Counted from the stretch's first letter, positions 1-10,057 are shown. The stretch is 64,000 nt of DNA from Shewanella metallivivens (GCF_028750675.1 NZ_JAQQPZ010000007.1:1-64000); one strand, 5' to 3'. Notes: generated by a model not told the origin, from the sequence alone. Program-made: numbers and translations.

Positions 1-1276
<1,276 letters not shown>

Positions 1277-1312
1277 CTAGGCCGTAAAGCTTAGTTCTTT
1301 AAGGAGAACTTG

Positions 1313-1741
1313 ATGGCAGCCAAAACAGTCCAACTTGATATTGTTAGTGCAGAAGACAGCATCTACCACGGTGAAGTGAGCTTTTTTGAAGTGAACGGCG
1401 CTGAAGGTGAGTTAGGTATTATGCCTAACCATGTTGCTCTACTAACAAAAATCAAGCCTGGTATGGCGCGCTTTATCAAGCAAGATGGTAGCGAAGAAGT
1501 GTTGTACCTTTCTGGTGGTTTACTGGAAGTACAACCTACTGCAATCTCAGTACTTGCTGATGTAGCATTACGTGCCGATGATATTGATGAAAAAGCCGCT
1601 TTAGAAGCGAAGGAACGTGCAGAGCATGCTATTGCTAATGCTGGCGCTGACTTCAATTACGAAGCTGCTGCTATTGAATTGGCCAAGTCTTTGGCTCAAT
1701 TGAAAGTAGTTGAAACCATCAAGAAAAATATCACCAGATAA
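1313..1741 (+). CDS. atpC: F0F1 ATP synthase subunit epsilon
   Basis: Epsilon subunit of the F1 central stalk, which couples rotation to catalysis and inhibits ATP hydrolysis. The 142-residue product has the usual length. It has the N-terminal beta-sandwich, with [14 protein letters not shown] and a LSGGLLEV segment, followed by a helical C-terminal half rich in Ala, Glu and Lys. I place the start at the ATG at 1313, because an AAGGAGA ribosome-binding site sits 5 bp upstream at about 1301-1307. A TTG codon immediately before it is not needed. This is the last gene of the atp operon, and a strong terminator follows. Confidence 0.96.
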   Translation: MAAKTVQLDIVSAEDSIYHGEVSFFEVNGAEGELGIMPNHVALLTKIKPGMARFIKQDGSEEVLYLSGGLLEVQPTAISVLADVALRADDIDEKAALEAKERAEHAIANAGADFNYEAAAIELAKSLAQLKVVETIKKNITR

Positions 1742-1760
1742 TCTGATTATTTGACGCAAT

Positions 1761-1792
1761 AAAAGGCGACTCATTATGAGTCGCCTTTTTTA
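1761..1792 (+). terminator. Rho-independent terminator of the atp operon
   Basis: A perfect 10-bp stem (AGGCGACTCA / TGAGTCGCCT) with a 3-nt loop is followed by a run of T. It lies 20 bp after the atpC stop. Confidence 0.92.
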
Positions 1793-1806
1793 TTTATCAT
1801 TAACTA

Positions 1807-2071
1807 ATACCAATCCTTATTAGAATGTGATCTATTTTAGGCTGCGTCACTAGGCCCCAGTACAATGAAAATGACTGCAGGTATAGTCATTTACATCAAA
1901 GTCATTTGAAGCCGTAATGGGGTTTGTGACACAGCCCCGAAGGGCGAATTTATCAGCGTGGTATTCTTTGTTAGCCTTTCTTAACGTAGTGCACTATGCC
2001 CTCAAAAGACTGCCTCGACTACCTCACTGATAACTTTCGCTAAAAGAGCAAATTCTAATGCGGATTGGTAT
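1807..2071. mobile_element. MITE-like element, 265 bp, with 20-bp terminal inverted repeats
   Basis: The left end ATACCAATCCTTATTAGAAT matches the reverse complement of the right end (ATACCAATCCGCATTAGAAT) at 18 of 20 positions. The interior has no coding capacity. A second, truncated copy of the left ~99 bp lies at 24833-24931, which shows it is dispersed. It fills most of the 414-bp gap between atpC and glmU. The outer bases are TA-rich, so a TA target duplication is possible but not provable from one site. The mobilising transposase is not in this window. Confidence 0.8.
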
Positions 2072-2155
2072 AACAATCGCGATTTTTTTCATTTGTAACG
2101 TGATTAAGCTAAAATAGCGCCAATTTGAATAAAGTGTACTTTAAAGGAATCAACC

Positions 2156-3514
2156 ATGTCGTTAAATGTAGTGATCTTAGCCGCAGGTAAAGGAACTCGC
2201 ATGCGCTCAGATTTGCCTAAAGTATTGCATCCCATCGCCCATAAAAGCATGGTTCAACATGTTATTGATACTGCAAGCTCATTAGGTTCAGACGCTATTC
2301 AATTAGTGTATGGTTATGGCGCTGAAAAACTACAGGCGGCATTAGGTGAACAAACATTAAATTGGGTATTGCAAGCTGATCAGCTAGGCACTGGCCATGC
2401 TGTAGCACAGGCCAATCCTAACATTAACGACGACGATATCGTATTGATCCTTTACGGTGATGTACCGCTTATTCAACAATCTACACTCGAAAACTTGCTC
2501 GCCGCACGTGAAAAAGATGGCCTTGCCATTTTAACGGTTAATCTTGCTAACCCAACCGGTTACGGCCGTATCGTAAGAGAGTTTGGTAAAGTAGTGGGGA
2601 TTGTAGAGCAAAAAGATGCTAATGCGGAGCAGTTAAAAATTACCGAGGTTAACACCGGTATTATGGCGGTTCCCGGTAAGCAATTAAAAGCATGGTTAAA
2701 TCGGTTATCAAACAACAATGCTCAAGGCGAATACTATTTAACCGACATTATTGCCATGGCACATGCTGATGGTGTCGCGATAACGACATCACAACCCCAG
2801 TCAACCGTTGAAGTTGAAGGCGCCAATAACCGTGTACAATTAGCCCAGTTAGAGCGAGCATACCAAGCGCGCGCCGCTGAAAAACTCATGTTAGAAGGTG
2901 CTAATTTACGTGATCCTGCTCGTATTGATATTCGCGGTGAAGTGAGCGTGGGTATGGATGTGATGATTGACGTTAATGTTATATTCCAAGGTAAAGTGGT
3001 ATTAGGAAATAATGTTACGATTGGCGCAGGTGCTATTCTGATTAACTGCGAAGTAGCCGATAACGCAGAAATTAAGCCATACACTATTGTAGAAGGCGCA
3101 AAGCTTGGCCAAGCAGCAAGTGCAGGACCTTTTGCCCGTTTACGTCCAGGGGCTGAATTAAAACAAGACGCTCATATTGGTAATTTTGTTGAAATCAAAA
3201 AATCAGTATTAGGTGTGGGCTCTAAAGCCGGCCATTTAGCTTATCTCGGCGATGCTGTTATTGGGTCAGGGGTCAATATTGGCGCTGGAACCATTACCTG
3301 TAACTACGACGGTGCTAACAAGTTTATTACCACCATTGAAGACGGTGTGTTTGTTGGCAGTGACACGCAATTAGTTGCGCCAGTAACTATTGGCAAAAAT
3401 GCAACCTTAGGTGCTGGATCTACTATCACTAAAGATGTCGCAGCTAATGAACTCGTTATCACTCGAGTCAAACAGCGCCATATTTCAGACTGGCAACGTC
3501 CAATTAAAAAGTAA
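2156..3514 (+). CDS. glmU: Bifunctional UDP-GlcNAc pyrophosphorylase / GlcN-1-P N-acetyltransferase
   Basis: Makes UDP-N-acetylglucosamine for peptidoglycan and lipopolysaccharide in two steps: acetylation of glucosamine-1-phosphate, then uridylylation. The 452 residues match the family length. The N-terminal nucleotidyltransferase signature is [20 protein letters not shown] (about residues 8-27). The C-terminal half is a left-handed beta helix of hexapeptide repeats, with [16 protein letters not shown] near residue 380. An AAAGGA ribosome-binding site precedes the ATG. The gene lies behind a MITE, so its promoter is probably within about 85 bp. In many gammaproteobacteria glmS follows nearby. 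Here it does not. Confidence 0.97.
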   Translation: MSLNVVILAAGKGTRMRSDLPKVLHPIAHKSMVQHVIDTASSLGSDAIQLVYGYGAEKLQAALGEQTLNWVLQADQLGTGHAVAQANPNINDDDIVLILYGDVPLIQQSTLENLLAAREKDGLAILTVNLANPTGYGRIVREFGKVVGIVEQKDANAEQLKITEVNTGIMAVPGKQLKAWLNRLSNNNAQGEYYLTDIIAMAHADGVAITTSQPQSTVEVEGANNRVQLAQLERAYQARAAEKLMLEGANLRDPARIDIRGEVSVGMDVMIDVNVIFQGKVVLGNNVTIGAGAILINCEVADNAEIKPYTIVEGAKLGQAASAGPFARLRPGAELKQDAHIGNFVEIKKSVLGVGSKAGHLAYLGDAVIGSGVNIGAGTITCNYDGANKFITTIEDGVFVGSDTQLVAPVTIGKNATLGAGSTITKDVAANELVITRVKQRHISDWQRPIKK

Positions 3515-3544
3515 GTTTGTCTACTTAGATGAGCATTAACCTTT

Positions 3545-3575
3545 AAAACCTCTGTTTATCACAGAGGTTTTTTTG
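3545..3575 (+). terminator. Rho-independent terminator of glmU
   Basis: An AACCTCTG / CAGAGGTT stem with a 7-nt loop is followed by a T run, 30 bp after the glmU stop. Confidence 0.9.
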
Positions 3576-3636
3576 TACATATATTTCAACTTTTGCGATT
3601 AAAAACTAGATAAAGTTTCATTTGTTGCTAAAATAA

Positions 3637-3661
3637 CTTTCGAAACGAAACATTTCGAAAG
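3637..3661. promoter_or_regulatory. Palindromic operator before the DeoR-type gene
   Basis: A perfect 9-bp inverted repeat, CTTTCGAAA / TTTCGAAAG, has a 7-bp spacer (CGAAACA) that carries a further CGAAA unit. It ends 13 bp before the ATG at 3675. DeoR-family repressors often bind repeated CGAAA/TTTCG units and often regulate themselves, so this is a plausible autoregulatory site. The binding claim is inference. Confidence 0.6.
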
Positions 3662-3674
3662 GCTTTTTAATAAA

Positions 3675-4568
3675 ATGACCAAGCGTAATACCCAACAACG
3701 CCGCCATTCGATCATTAAATTGGTTAATGAACAAGGTGAAGTCAGTGTTGATGAATTGGCTAGTTTGTTCGCTACATCAGAAGTCACGATCCGCAAAGAT
3801 TTAGCCATGCTTGAAACCCATGGCTTACTATTACGACGCTATGGTGGTGCAATACAACTACCGCAGGAAATGACACAACTAGCCAACGAAACATTGTCAC
3901 TAAATAAGCAGGCTATTGCTGCAAAAGCGGCGGAGCTTATTCGTGATCATAACCGAATCATTATTGACAGTGGCAGCACCACATCAGGCATTGTGCAACA
4001 GCTTAACAATAAGCGTGGCCTCGTGGTGATGACTAATTCGTTGCAATTAGCCAATGCCATACACGAACTTGAAAATGAACCCACATTATTGATGACCGGT
4101 GGTACATGGGATCCACATTCAGAGTCTTTTCAAGGCCAAGTGGCAGAACAAGTATTGCGTTCATATAACTTCGACCAATTATTTATTGGTGCTGACGGCC
4201 TAGATTTGGACCGTGGAACCACCACATTTAATGAGCTAACTGGCCTGAGTAAAGTGATGGCCGAAATGTCGCGCGAGGTTGTGGTGTTATTAGAGTCGAC
4301 AAAAATAGGTCGAAGGATCCCAAACCTTGAACTGTCTTGGGATGTCGTAAATGTATTGGTTAATTTGGTATTTAGAAAAACCGCCGCTAACTTCAATCCA
4401 ATGATGGCCACCGCAGGTAAAATTACCGTGGTTGAAGCTGAAGAGATTGTTGAGCCAGGTGAGCTCGACCCAAACCATATTCATACACCGGGTATTTATG
4501 TTGATCGCGTTATCAAAGCCAGCTTTGAGAAACGCATTGAGCAACGCACCGTCAAAGCGGCGAAATAA
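3675..4568 (+). CDS. Chimeric gene: DeoR-family (GlmR-type) repressor fused to the C-terminus of CoA-transferase subunit A
   Basis: Residues 1 to about 229 are a DeoR-family regulator. They comprise a winged helix (VSVDELASLFATSEVTIRKD, about 23-42) and a sugar-phosphate-sensing domain with IIIDSGSTTSG, MTGGTWDP and FIGADGLDLDRG. At residue 230 the sequence switches without a frame break to NLVFRKTAANFNPMM...EEIVEPGELDPNHIHTPGIYVDRV, which is the C-terminal ~67 residues of 3-oxoacid CoA-transferase subunit A (ScoA/AtoD). The regulator lacks about 30 terminal residues, and subunit A lacks its N-terminal two thirds including the CoA-binding part. An intact subunit B gene follows 13 bp later, exactly where it would follow scoA. 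The fusion has 297 residues against ~255 for the repressor family. The chimera may still bind DNA, but it cannot be a CoA-transferase subunit. A rearrangement in the strain or an assembly error are the two explanations. Confidence 0.88.
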   Translation: MTKRNTQQRRHSIIKLVNEQGEVSVDELASLFATSEVTIRKDLAMLETHGLLLRRYGGAIQLPQEMTQLANETLSLNKQAIAAKAAELIRDHNRIIIDSGSTTSGIVQQLNNKRGLVVMTNSLQLANAIHELENEPTLLMTGGTWDPHSESFQGQVAEQVLRSYNFDQLFIGADGLDLDRGTTTFNELTGLSKVMAEMSREVVVLLESTKIGRRIPNLELSWDVVNVLVNLVFRKTAANFNPMMATAGKITVVEAEEIVEPGELDPNHIHTPGIYVDRVIKASFEKRIEQRTVKAAK

Positions 4569-4581
4569 GGGAGACAACACC

Positions 4582-5238
4582 ATGGCACTGACCAGAGAAC
4601 AACTCGCCCAGCGCGTAGCAAAAGAATTACAAGACGGTTTTTATGTCAACCTTGGTATCGGCATTCCAACCCTTGTGGCCAACTATATTCCACAAGGCAT
4701 GCAAGTGATGCTGCAATCTGAAAATGGTTTACTCGGCATGGGCGAGTTTCCGAGTGAAGAAAACATTGATGCCGATCTTATCAACGCAGGCAAACAAACG
4801 GTTACCGCGGTTGCTGGCGCGTCATTCTTTTCATCAGCAGAAAGCTTTGCGATGATCCGTGGCGGCCACGTCGATCTTACCGTACTAGGCGCATTTGAAG
4901 TCGATGTTAACGGCTCTATCGCCTCGTGGATGATCCCAGGTAAACTGATTAAGGGTATGGGCGGCGCAATGGATTTAGTCGCTGGGGCTGACAATATTAT
5001 TGTCACCATGATGCATGCAGACAAACACGGTAATTCAAAATTATTATCACAATGTGAACTGCCATTAACCGGTTATGGCTGCATTAAACGTGTCATGACC
5101 GATTTAGCCTTTATGGAAATTAAAGATGGCGCATTCCATCTTTTAGAGCGCGCACCTGGCGTATCAGTTGAAGAGATCGTCACAAAAACAGCCGGTAAGC
5201 TTGTGGTACCAGATAATGTACCCGAAATGACGTTTTAA
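4582..5238 (+). CDS. scoB: 3-oxoacid CoA-transferase subunit B
   Basis: Subunit B of the succinyl-CoA:3-ketoacid (or acetate:acetoacetyl-CoA) transferase, which activates acetoacetate at the end of leucine and ketone-body catabolism. It has 218 residues, the normal length. It shows NLGIGIPTLVANYIP and SENGLLGMG, in which the Glu is the catalytic residue of the family, and GGAMDLVAGA. The start at 4582 is set by AAGGGAGA at 4566-4573; a longer upstream frame overlaps the previous gene and is rejected. The partner subunit A is reduced to a C-terminal remnant in the preceding chimera, so this gene has lost its operon partner here. Expression must now come from the repressor's promoter. Confidence 0.93.
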   Translation: MALTREQLAQRVAKELQDGFYVNLGIGIPTLVANYIPQGMQVMLQSENGLLGMGEFPSEENIDADLINAGKQTVTAVAGASFFSSAESFAMIRGGHVDLTVLGAFEVDVNGSIASWMIPGKLIKGMGGAMDLVAGADNIIVTMMHADKHGNSKLLSQCELPLTGYGCIKRVMTDLAFMEIKDGAFHLLERAPGVSVEEIVTKTAGKLVVPDNVPEMTF

Positions 5239-5259
5239 GATTTGCTTATCAAAATCAAT

Positions 5260-5283
5260 AAAGCCCGGTTTTTACCGGGCTTT
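5260..5283. terminator. Bidirectional terminator between scoB and the convergent stress-protein gene
   Basis: AAAGCCCGGT / ACCGGGCTTT stem with a 4-nt loop. It lies 21 bp after scoB on the plus strand and 10 bp after the minus-strand gene ending at 5293. The A and T flanks are only moderate. Confidence 0.75.
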
Positions 5284-5292
5284 ATGTTATCG

Positions 5293-6150
5293 TTAGTCTT
5301 CTGTTGGAATAACCAATACATTACTGCGCATCCGGCTTAAAATGGCTTCTGCTGTATTACCAATAATTCGCCCTAACAAGCCTTGACGCTGCCTTGCACC
5401 GACCACAAAGTATTGACTTTTTAAGCGGCAGGCTAATTCAAATAAACACAATTCAGGCTCACCAGTAATAATGTGCATACAATCGGCCTCGACACCTATC
5501 TCGGCAATTTTTTGTTTATGTTCAGCATACGCCTTTTTCACCATGGCATTGATATCAAGTATATCCATATCGCGCACGATTTGCGGAATTCTGAGTACGT
5601 AAGCGACATGCAGCTTTGTGCCTGTTGCTTTAGCAAACTGCTTACCATGGGCAATAACGGCATTATTAAGGCGCTGTTTTGCAGGGTTACTGGTACCCAA
5701 GTCAATTGAAATTAACGTCGTGTTGCCGTTATTAAGCGGATTGTTAGTAAGCAACAACAAGGGCACTGTTGTATGGCGAATAAGCTGCCAGTCGGTCGGT
5801 AAATAATGCTCTGCATGGTGCACAGCTTTAACCATTAAATCAAAACCATGACGCTGAGCATGACTGCAAGCATGTTCAAAAAGGTATTTACTCCAAATCA
5901 CATGTAATGGCACATCTTCAACATCGAGGCTATCTAAATGAGCTTGTAATTGTATTTCACGTTGAGTCATCAAGGCTTTTTGTGCCACGCCCGCCAACCT
6001 AGGATTGTCTCGGTCGGTACCACTTAAATAAGCATAAGTATAAGCAAACACTTCGGCCTGCTTATTTAATTGCTTCGCTAACGCTAACCCATGAGCAACA
6101 GCATCTGTGTGCGCGCTTTCCATTTGAGCAATAACAAACATTTTGTTCAT
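5293..6150 (-). CDS. uspE: Universal stress protein with two tandem Usp domains (UspE-like)
   Basis: Cytoplasmic stress protein of 285 residues made of two Usp domains (about 1-135 and 145-285), the layout of UspE. The second domain ends with VVGARQRQGLLGRIIGNTAEAILSRMRSNVLVIP. This follows the usual Usp C-terminal pattern, but the first Gly-x2-Gly of the ATP-binding loop is changed (GARQ), so nucleotide binding may be weak. The start ATG is preceded by AGGAGG. It is transcribed divergently from a CPA2 antiporter gene with an FNR-like site between them, which fits a role under low oxygen or stress. The assignment to UspE rather than another tandem Usp is likely but not certain. Confidence 0.85.
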   Translation of the reverse strand: MNKMFVIAQMESAHTDAVAHGLALAKQLNKQAEVFAYTYAYLSGTDRDNPRLAGVAQKALMTQREIQLQAHLDSLDVEDVPLHVIWSKYLFEHACSHAQRHGFDLMVKAVHHAEHYLPTDWQLIRHTTVPLLLLTNNPLNNGNTTLISIDLGTSNPAKQRLNNAVIAHGKQFAKATGTKLHVAYVLRIPQIVRDMDILDINAMVKKAYAEHKQKIAEIGVEADCMHIITGEPELCLFELACRLKSQYFVVGARQRQGLLGRIIGNTAEAILSRMRSNVLVIPTED

Positions 6151-6351
6151 TTAAACCTCCTTTATGGGACGTGTTAATGATTCATTGATACCCTAAACAC
6201 ATTTACAGATACTTATTGCATTATCATCTCACTTAAAAACCATCAATAACGGCTTTTATATTCCCGAAATACATTGTCTAAAAACGTGAGCCAGTAACTA
6301 TCTTTAGCTTAGCCAATAGCGTAAGTTTGTGCATAAATATCGGTATAAAAA

Positions 6352-6365
6352 TTGATCAACGTCAA
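6352..6365. promoter_or_regulatory. FNR/CRP-family operator-like site
   Basis: TTGATCAACGTCAA matches the FNR consensus TTGAT-N4-ATCAA at 9 of 10 defined positions. It sits in the 268-bp divergent region between uspE and the antiporter gene, 54 bp before the latter's start and about 200 bp before uspE. The Shewanella FNR orthologue EtrA would be the expected binder. This is inference. Confidence 0.45.
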
Positions 6366-6418
6366 GTTTGTTAGATCAAAATAATCAAATACATATTGCC
6401 CAACTTAAGGAAAATGAG

Positions 6419-7612
6419 ATGGCAATAGACAGCTTTGTAATGGCACTGTTTCTCATTCTGGTGAGCGGTCGTTTATTAGGTGAGTTAAGTGCGCGATTAG
6501 GATTTCCAAGCGTGGTTGGCGAAGTCACCGCGGGGATAATTATTGGCCCATCGCTGCTCAATTGGGTTACACCGCACAGCACCTTAGCCCTCATTGCCGA
6601 ATTAGGCGTAATATTGCTGCTATTTGATATTGGCTGTGAAACCTCAATAAAACGTTTGGCTCATTCTGGTCACAAAGCAATGAGTGTCGCGTTACTCGGC
6701 ATCGGGGTCCCGTTATTTGCTTGCGGTATTGCCAGCATGTATTGGCTGTCTATTCCTCCCTTTACTGCACTTTTTTTTGGCTGCGCCCTTACAGCCACCA
6801 GCATTGGCATTTCAATGCGGGTATTAAGCTTAAACAATCAAACGCAAAGCATTGCAGGTCACATCATCCTTGGTGCTGCCGTTATCGACGATATTGTTGG
6901 CGTCATTTTATTAAGCATACTGTTTAATTTTTCCTCATCGGGCGAGCTTGCTATAGGCTCAACCTTAATGTTACTTGCCATGATTGCCGTATTTATTATT
7001 CTTAGCCCACCGTTAGTGAGAACCCTTATTTATTTAAGCCGTTGGTTACACCTTAAAGCCAGCATTCCTGGCTATGAGGTCATGGTCGTCATGGCGCTCA
7101 TTTGTTTGTTTGCTTGGTTAGCCCACGGGTTTGGCACACCCGCCATTTTAGGCGGATTTGCTGTCGGAATGGGCTTATCAAGACAATTCACCTCCCCTTT
7201 TAATCGCTATCTCAAAAACCCATTTGCCTTTACTCATAAACTCGAAGAGTCAGCCAAACCATTAGTGCAATTATTTAGTCCCATCTTTTTTGTGTATGTG
7301 GGGATTAGTCTTGATCTTGAACAGCTCGATTTGAGCCTAATGGGAATGCTGTTATTGCTAGGATTAACCTTAATTGCGGTCGCGGCCAAGTTTGTTGCCG
7401 GCGTGGTAGCCAGTTCAAATTGGCAAGAAAGGTGTATTGTCGGCTCGGCAATGGTCCCACGTGGAGAAGTGGGGTTAGTATTTGCAGAGATGGGCCGTCA
7501 ACTTGGGGTTATTCACGCCAAAGAATTTGCGATTTTAGTGATGGTAATCGCCTTAACGACGCTTATTGGGCCGCTCATGTTAAAACTGACATTACGTCAA
7601 CAAACCAAATAA
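6419..7612 (+). CDS. CPA2-family cation:proton antiporter (Kef-type, membrane domain only)
   Basis: Integral inner-membrane protein of 397 residues with about 12 hydrophobic segments. Family hallmarks are LGFPSVVGEVTAGIIIGPSLL near the N-terminus, AAVIDDIVGVILL (the paired Asp of transport site), GGFAVGMGLSR and the C-terminal VPRGEVGLVFAEMGRQLG. It lacks the C-terminal TrkA-N nucleotide-binding domain found in KefB/KefC, so it is a short CPA2 exchanger of unknown ion preference (Na+ or K+ against H+). The start at 6419 follows TAAGGA at about 6406; an upstream TTG start would add 17 non-hydrophobic residues and is less likely. The divergent gene is a universal stress protein. Confidence 0.88.
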   Translation: MAIDSFVMALFLILVSGRLLGELSARLGFPSVVGEVTAGIIIGPSLLNWVTPHSTLALIAELGVILLLFDIGCETSIKRLAHSGHKAMSVALLGIGVPLFACGIASMYWLSIPPFTALFFGCALTATSIGISMRVLSLNNQTQSIAGHIILGAAVIDDIVGVILLSILFNFSSSGELAIGSTLMLLAMIAVFIILSPPLVRTLIYLSRWLHLKASIPGYEVMVVMALICLFAWLAHGFGTPAILGGFAVGMGLSRQFTSPFNRYLKNPFAFTHKLEESAKPLVQLFSPIFFVYVGISLDLEQLDLSLMGMLLLLGLTLIAVAAKFVAGVVASSNWQERCIVGSAMVPRGEVGLVFAEMGRQLGVIHAKEFAILVMVIALTTLIGPLMLKLTLRQQTK

Positions 7613-8218
7613 ACTGCCCAGTAGTTGCAGATTACAGTGCTTTGTCTACTTCTACTAAGTGGCGGTATGAGTCACCCACACAATATAGCCGTTTTGGTTG
7701 ATGAGCGGTTACACAACATGAATTGTAGTTTGGTAGCGGGCATACCTTTGATCTCCTAAGACAGCCACTTCATTGCTTTTATCTAACCTTGTCATCCCAA
7801 TACTAAGTAATGCTGTGCAGAAATTGCATCAATGTCTTGATTAAAAAATGCCTAATCGTTGTAAATCGCTACCTTGATATTTGACGCCACGTTTTACAAT
7901 AGCGGCATTAGTAAAATATAACGACCTCATTTACACCATCAACTTCTCTAATATTTATTAATGATATTAAAAATCCGATGCCCACCGTTGTGTATTGATA
8001 CATTTTTGATCTGTTACAAATGAATATCAGTATGAATATTCACAGTTAATCAATAGAGACATTAACCAACAACAAAAAAGTTTACGTTAACGTAAAAATA
8101 ATACTGAGTTTTTACTCGAAATTGGGTATGTTAGGTGACTAACAAAACAAACATCGGACCAGTGACGGTTACGTTGGTCACTCAAACCGTAAAGCAATAA
8201 CTAACCAAGGAATGACTT
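7613..8218. other. 606-bp intergenic region before the acyl-CoA dehydrogenase
   Basis: No convincing gene. The right part holds the regulatory palindrome at 8081-8096. It also holds an inverted repeat AGTGAC (8161-8166) / GTCACT (8177-8182), which could form a hairpin in the leader of the downstream gene. The left 400 bp shows no recognised structure. Confidence 0.6.
8081..8096. promoter_or_regulatory. LiuR-like operator before the acyl-CoA dehydrogenase gene
   Basis: The perfect palindrome TTTACGTTAACGTAAA lies 122 bp before the start at 8219. From memory it resembles the TTTACGT-centred operators described for the MerR-family regulator LiuR, which controls branched-chain amino-acid and fatty-acid degradation in Shewanella and relatives. 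A close variant lies before etfB at 14931-14946. The palindrome is seen; the regulator is inferred. Confidence 0.6.
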
Positions 8219-10009
8219 ATGCCTATTTACCAAGCTCCTTTACGTGATTACCAATTCATTTTGTCTGAATTGCTCAACATCTATCAACAAACTGATTTAC
8301 GCGGTTTTGATGAAATAGATGCAGCTCTCACTGACGCGATTTTGCAAGGCGTTGCAGACTTCACCACCGACATTATGCTGCCACTCAATGCCAGCGGTGA
8401 TTTAGAGGGATGTAAATTGGTCGATGGAAAAGTCATTACGCCAAGTGGTTTTAAGCAAGCATACAAACAATATGTTGAAGATGGTTGGGCCACATTAACC
8501 TGCGACCCAGAGTACGGCGGCCAAGGTTTACCTGAGGTTATCGGCACTTTTGCTACCGAAATGAAAACAGCAACCAACATGGCATTTGCAATGTACCCGG
8601 GGTTAACGCATGGTGCTTATTCAGCAATTCATGTACATGGGAGTGATGCACTAAAACAAAAGTACCTTGCGAAATTAGTCAGCGGTGAATGGACAGGCAC
8701 CATGAACTTAACCGAGTCTCATGCCGGAACCGATTTAGCATTACTTCGCACCAAAGCTGTGGCTGTCGCTGATAATGTGTACGCTATTAGTGGTGAAAAA
8801 ATCTTTATCTCATCTGGTGACCATGACTTAGCAGAAAACATCATTCATTTAGTCTTAGCGCGTTTACCTGATGCGCCAGAAGGTGTTAAAGGGATTTCGT
8901 TATTTGCGGTACCTAAATTTTTAGTCAATGCCGATGGCAGCTTAGGTGAGGCCAACACACTAAACGCAACAGGGCTTGAGCATAAAATGGGGATTCACGG
9001 TAACTCGACCTGTGTAATGCATTTTGACGGCGCAATCGGTGAACTCGTTGGCGCGCCACATCAAGGTTTAAAAGCCATGTTTACGATGATGAACCAAGCC
9101 CGTTTAGGTGTCGGAATTCAAGGTTTAGGTGTATCAGACATAGCCTATCAAAATGCATTAGTTTATGCCAAAGAGCGTATTCAAGGCCGTGCATTAAGCG
9201 GTGTCAAACAGCCAGAGCAAGCGGCTGACTCATTATTAGTACATGGCGATGTACGTCGAATGCTGCTGTCACAAAAATCATTTAACGAGGGTACCCGCGC
9301 GTTAATGGGGCAACAAGCATTATGGCTTGATGAAGCTGAGCGTCATAGCGACCCAGTTAAAGCCAAACAAGCCTCGGCGTTAGCCGCACTGTTTACGCCA
9401 ATCGTTAAAGGGTTTGTTACTGATCAAGGTTTCAAAGCCTGTGTCGATGCACAGCAAGTATACGGTGGCCATGGTTATATTAACGAATGGGGCATGGAGC
9501 AGTTTGTGCGTGATATTCGTATTGCCATGATTTACGAAGGCACCAACGGTGTGCAGGCGCTTGATTTAGTAGGCCGTAAATTATTGGCAGATAAAGGCGC
9601 TGCATTAACCATTTGGTCTGACATGGTCAAAGCACTCGTACAGCAACATGCAACAAATGATGCGATGAAGCCTTATCTTGCTGGGTTAATGGATGCGGCG
9701 GGCGATCTTGAAAAAGCCACCGGGTTTATTGTGCAAGCAGCCAGCAAGAATCCCGATCTCATTGGTGCTGCGTCAATGGCCTACATGCAGTTATTTGGTA
9801 TTACCGCCCTCGCTTGGATGTGGACCCGCGTTGCAGCAACGTCATTAGCCGCATTAGAAGCTGGTGCTGAAGAGACAAGCTTTTACCAAGCTAAACTTAA
9901 AACCGCACAGTTCTTTATGAGCTATTGGGGTAGCCAAACTCGAAGCTTACGCAAACAAATTGAGGCAAGCAGTGCCGATATTATTGGTTTCGCTGATGCT
10001 GATTTTTAA
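8219..10009 (+). CDS. Acyl-CoA dehydrogenase with extended C-terminal domain
   Basis: FAD enzyme that oxidises an acyl-CoA to the trans-2-enoyl-CoA and passes electrons to ETF. The 596 residues comprise a short N-terminal acyl-CoA dehydrogenase segment (MPIYQAPLRDYQFIL), the three-part core (MNLTESHAGTDLALLRT, GLEHKMGIHGNSTCVMHFDG, QVYGGHGYINEWGMEQFVRD) and an additional C-terminal ~150-residue domain. The likely catalytic Glu is residue 440 in IYEGTNG. The chain-length preference cannot be read; this long subfamily includes enzymes for medium or long chains and aryl substrates. The LiuR-like site upstream and the nearby etfBA genes support a role in fatty-acid or branched-chain amino-acid breakdown. 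ATG with AAGGAATG just upstream. Confidence 0.93.
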   Translation: MPIYQAPLRDYQFILSELLNIYQQTDLRGFDEIDAALTDAILQGVADFTTDIMLPLNASGDLEGCKLVDGKVITPSGFKQAYKQYVEDGWATLTCDPEYGGQGLPEVIGTFATEMKTATNMAFAMYPGLTHGAYSAIHVHGSDALKQKYLAKLVSGEWTGTMNLTESHAGTDLALLRTKAVAVADNVYAISGEKIFISSGDHDLAENIIHLVLARLPDAPEGVKGISLFAVPKFLVNADGSLGEANTLNATGLEHKMGIHGNSTCVMHFDGAIGELVGAPHQGLKAMFTMMNQARLGVGIQGLGVSDIAYQNALVYAKERIQGRALSGVKQPEQAADSLLVHGDVRRMLLSQKSFNEGTRALMGQQALWLDEAERHSDPVKAKQASALAALFTPIVKGFVTDQGFKACVDAQQVYGGHGYINEWGMEQFVRDIRIAMIYEGTNGVQALDLVGRKLLADKGAALTIWSDMVKALVQQHATNDAMKPYLAGLMDAAGDLEKATGFIVQAASKNPDLIGAASMAYMQLFGITALAWMWTRVAATSLAALEAGAEETSFYQAKLKTAQFFMSYWGSQTRSLRKQIEASSADIIGFADADF

Positions 10010-10021
10010 TCGTTAAATGTA

Positions 10022-10057
10022 AAAAAGCCGCGTTCATTTCATGACGCGGCTTTTTTT
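10022..10057. terminator. Bidirectional terminator between acyl-CoA dehydrogenase and tdk
   Basis: AAAGCCGCG / CGCGGCTTT stem flanked by A and T runs, lying between two convergent genes. It can serve both strands. Confidence 0.88.

Noticed and set aside
4432..4581. N-terminal extension of scoB into the preceding gene
   Set aside because: The extension is out of frame with, and overlaps, the chimeric gene's coding sequence. The ATG at 4582 has a good ribosome-binding site and gives the normal subunit length.
7420..7701. 93-codon frame overlapping the end of the CPA2 antiporter gene
   Set aside because: Out-of-frame shadow of the antiporter gene; composition and lack of a ribosome-binding site argue against it.
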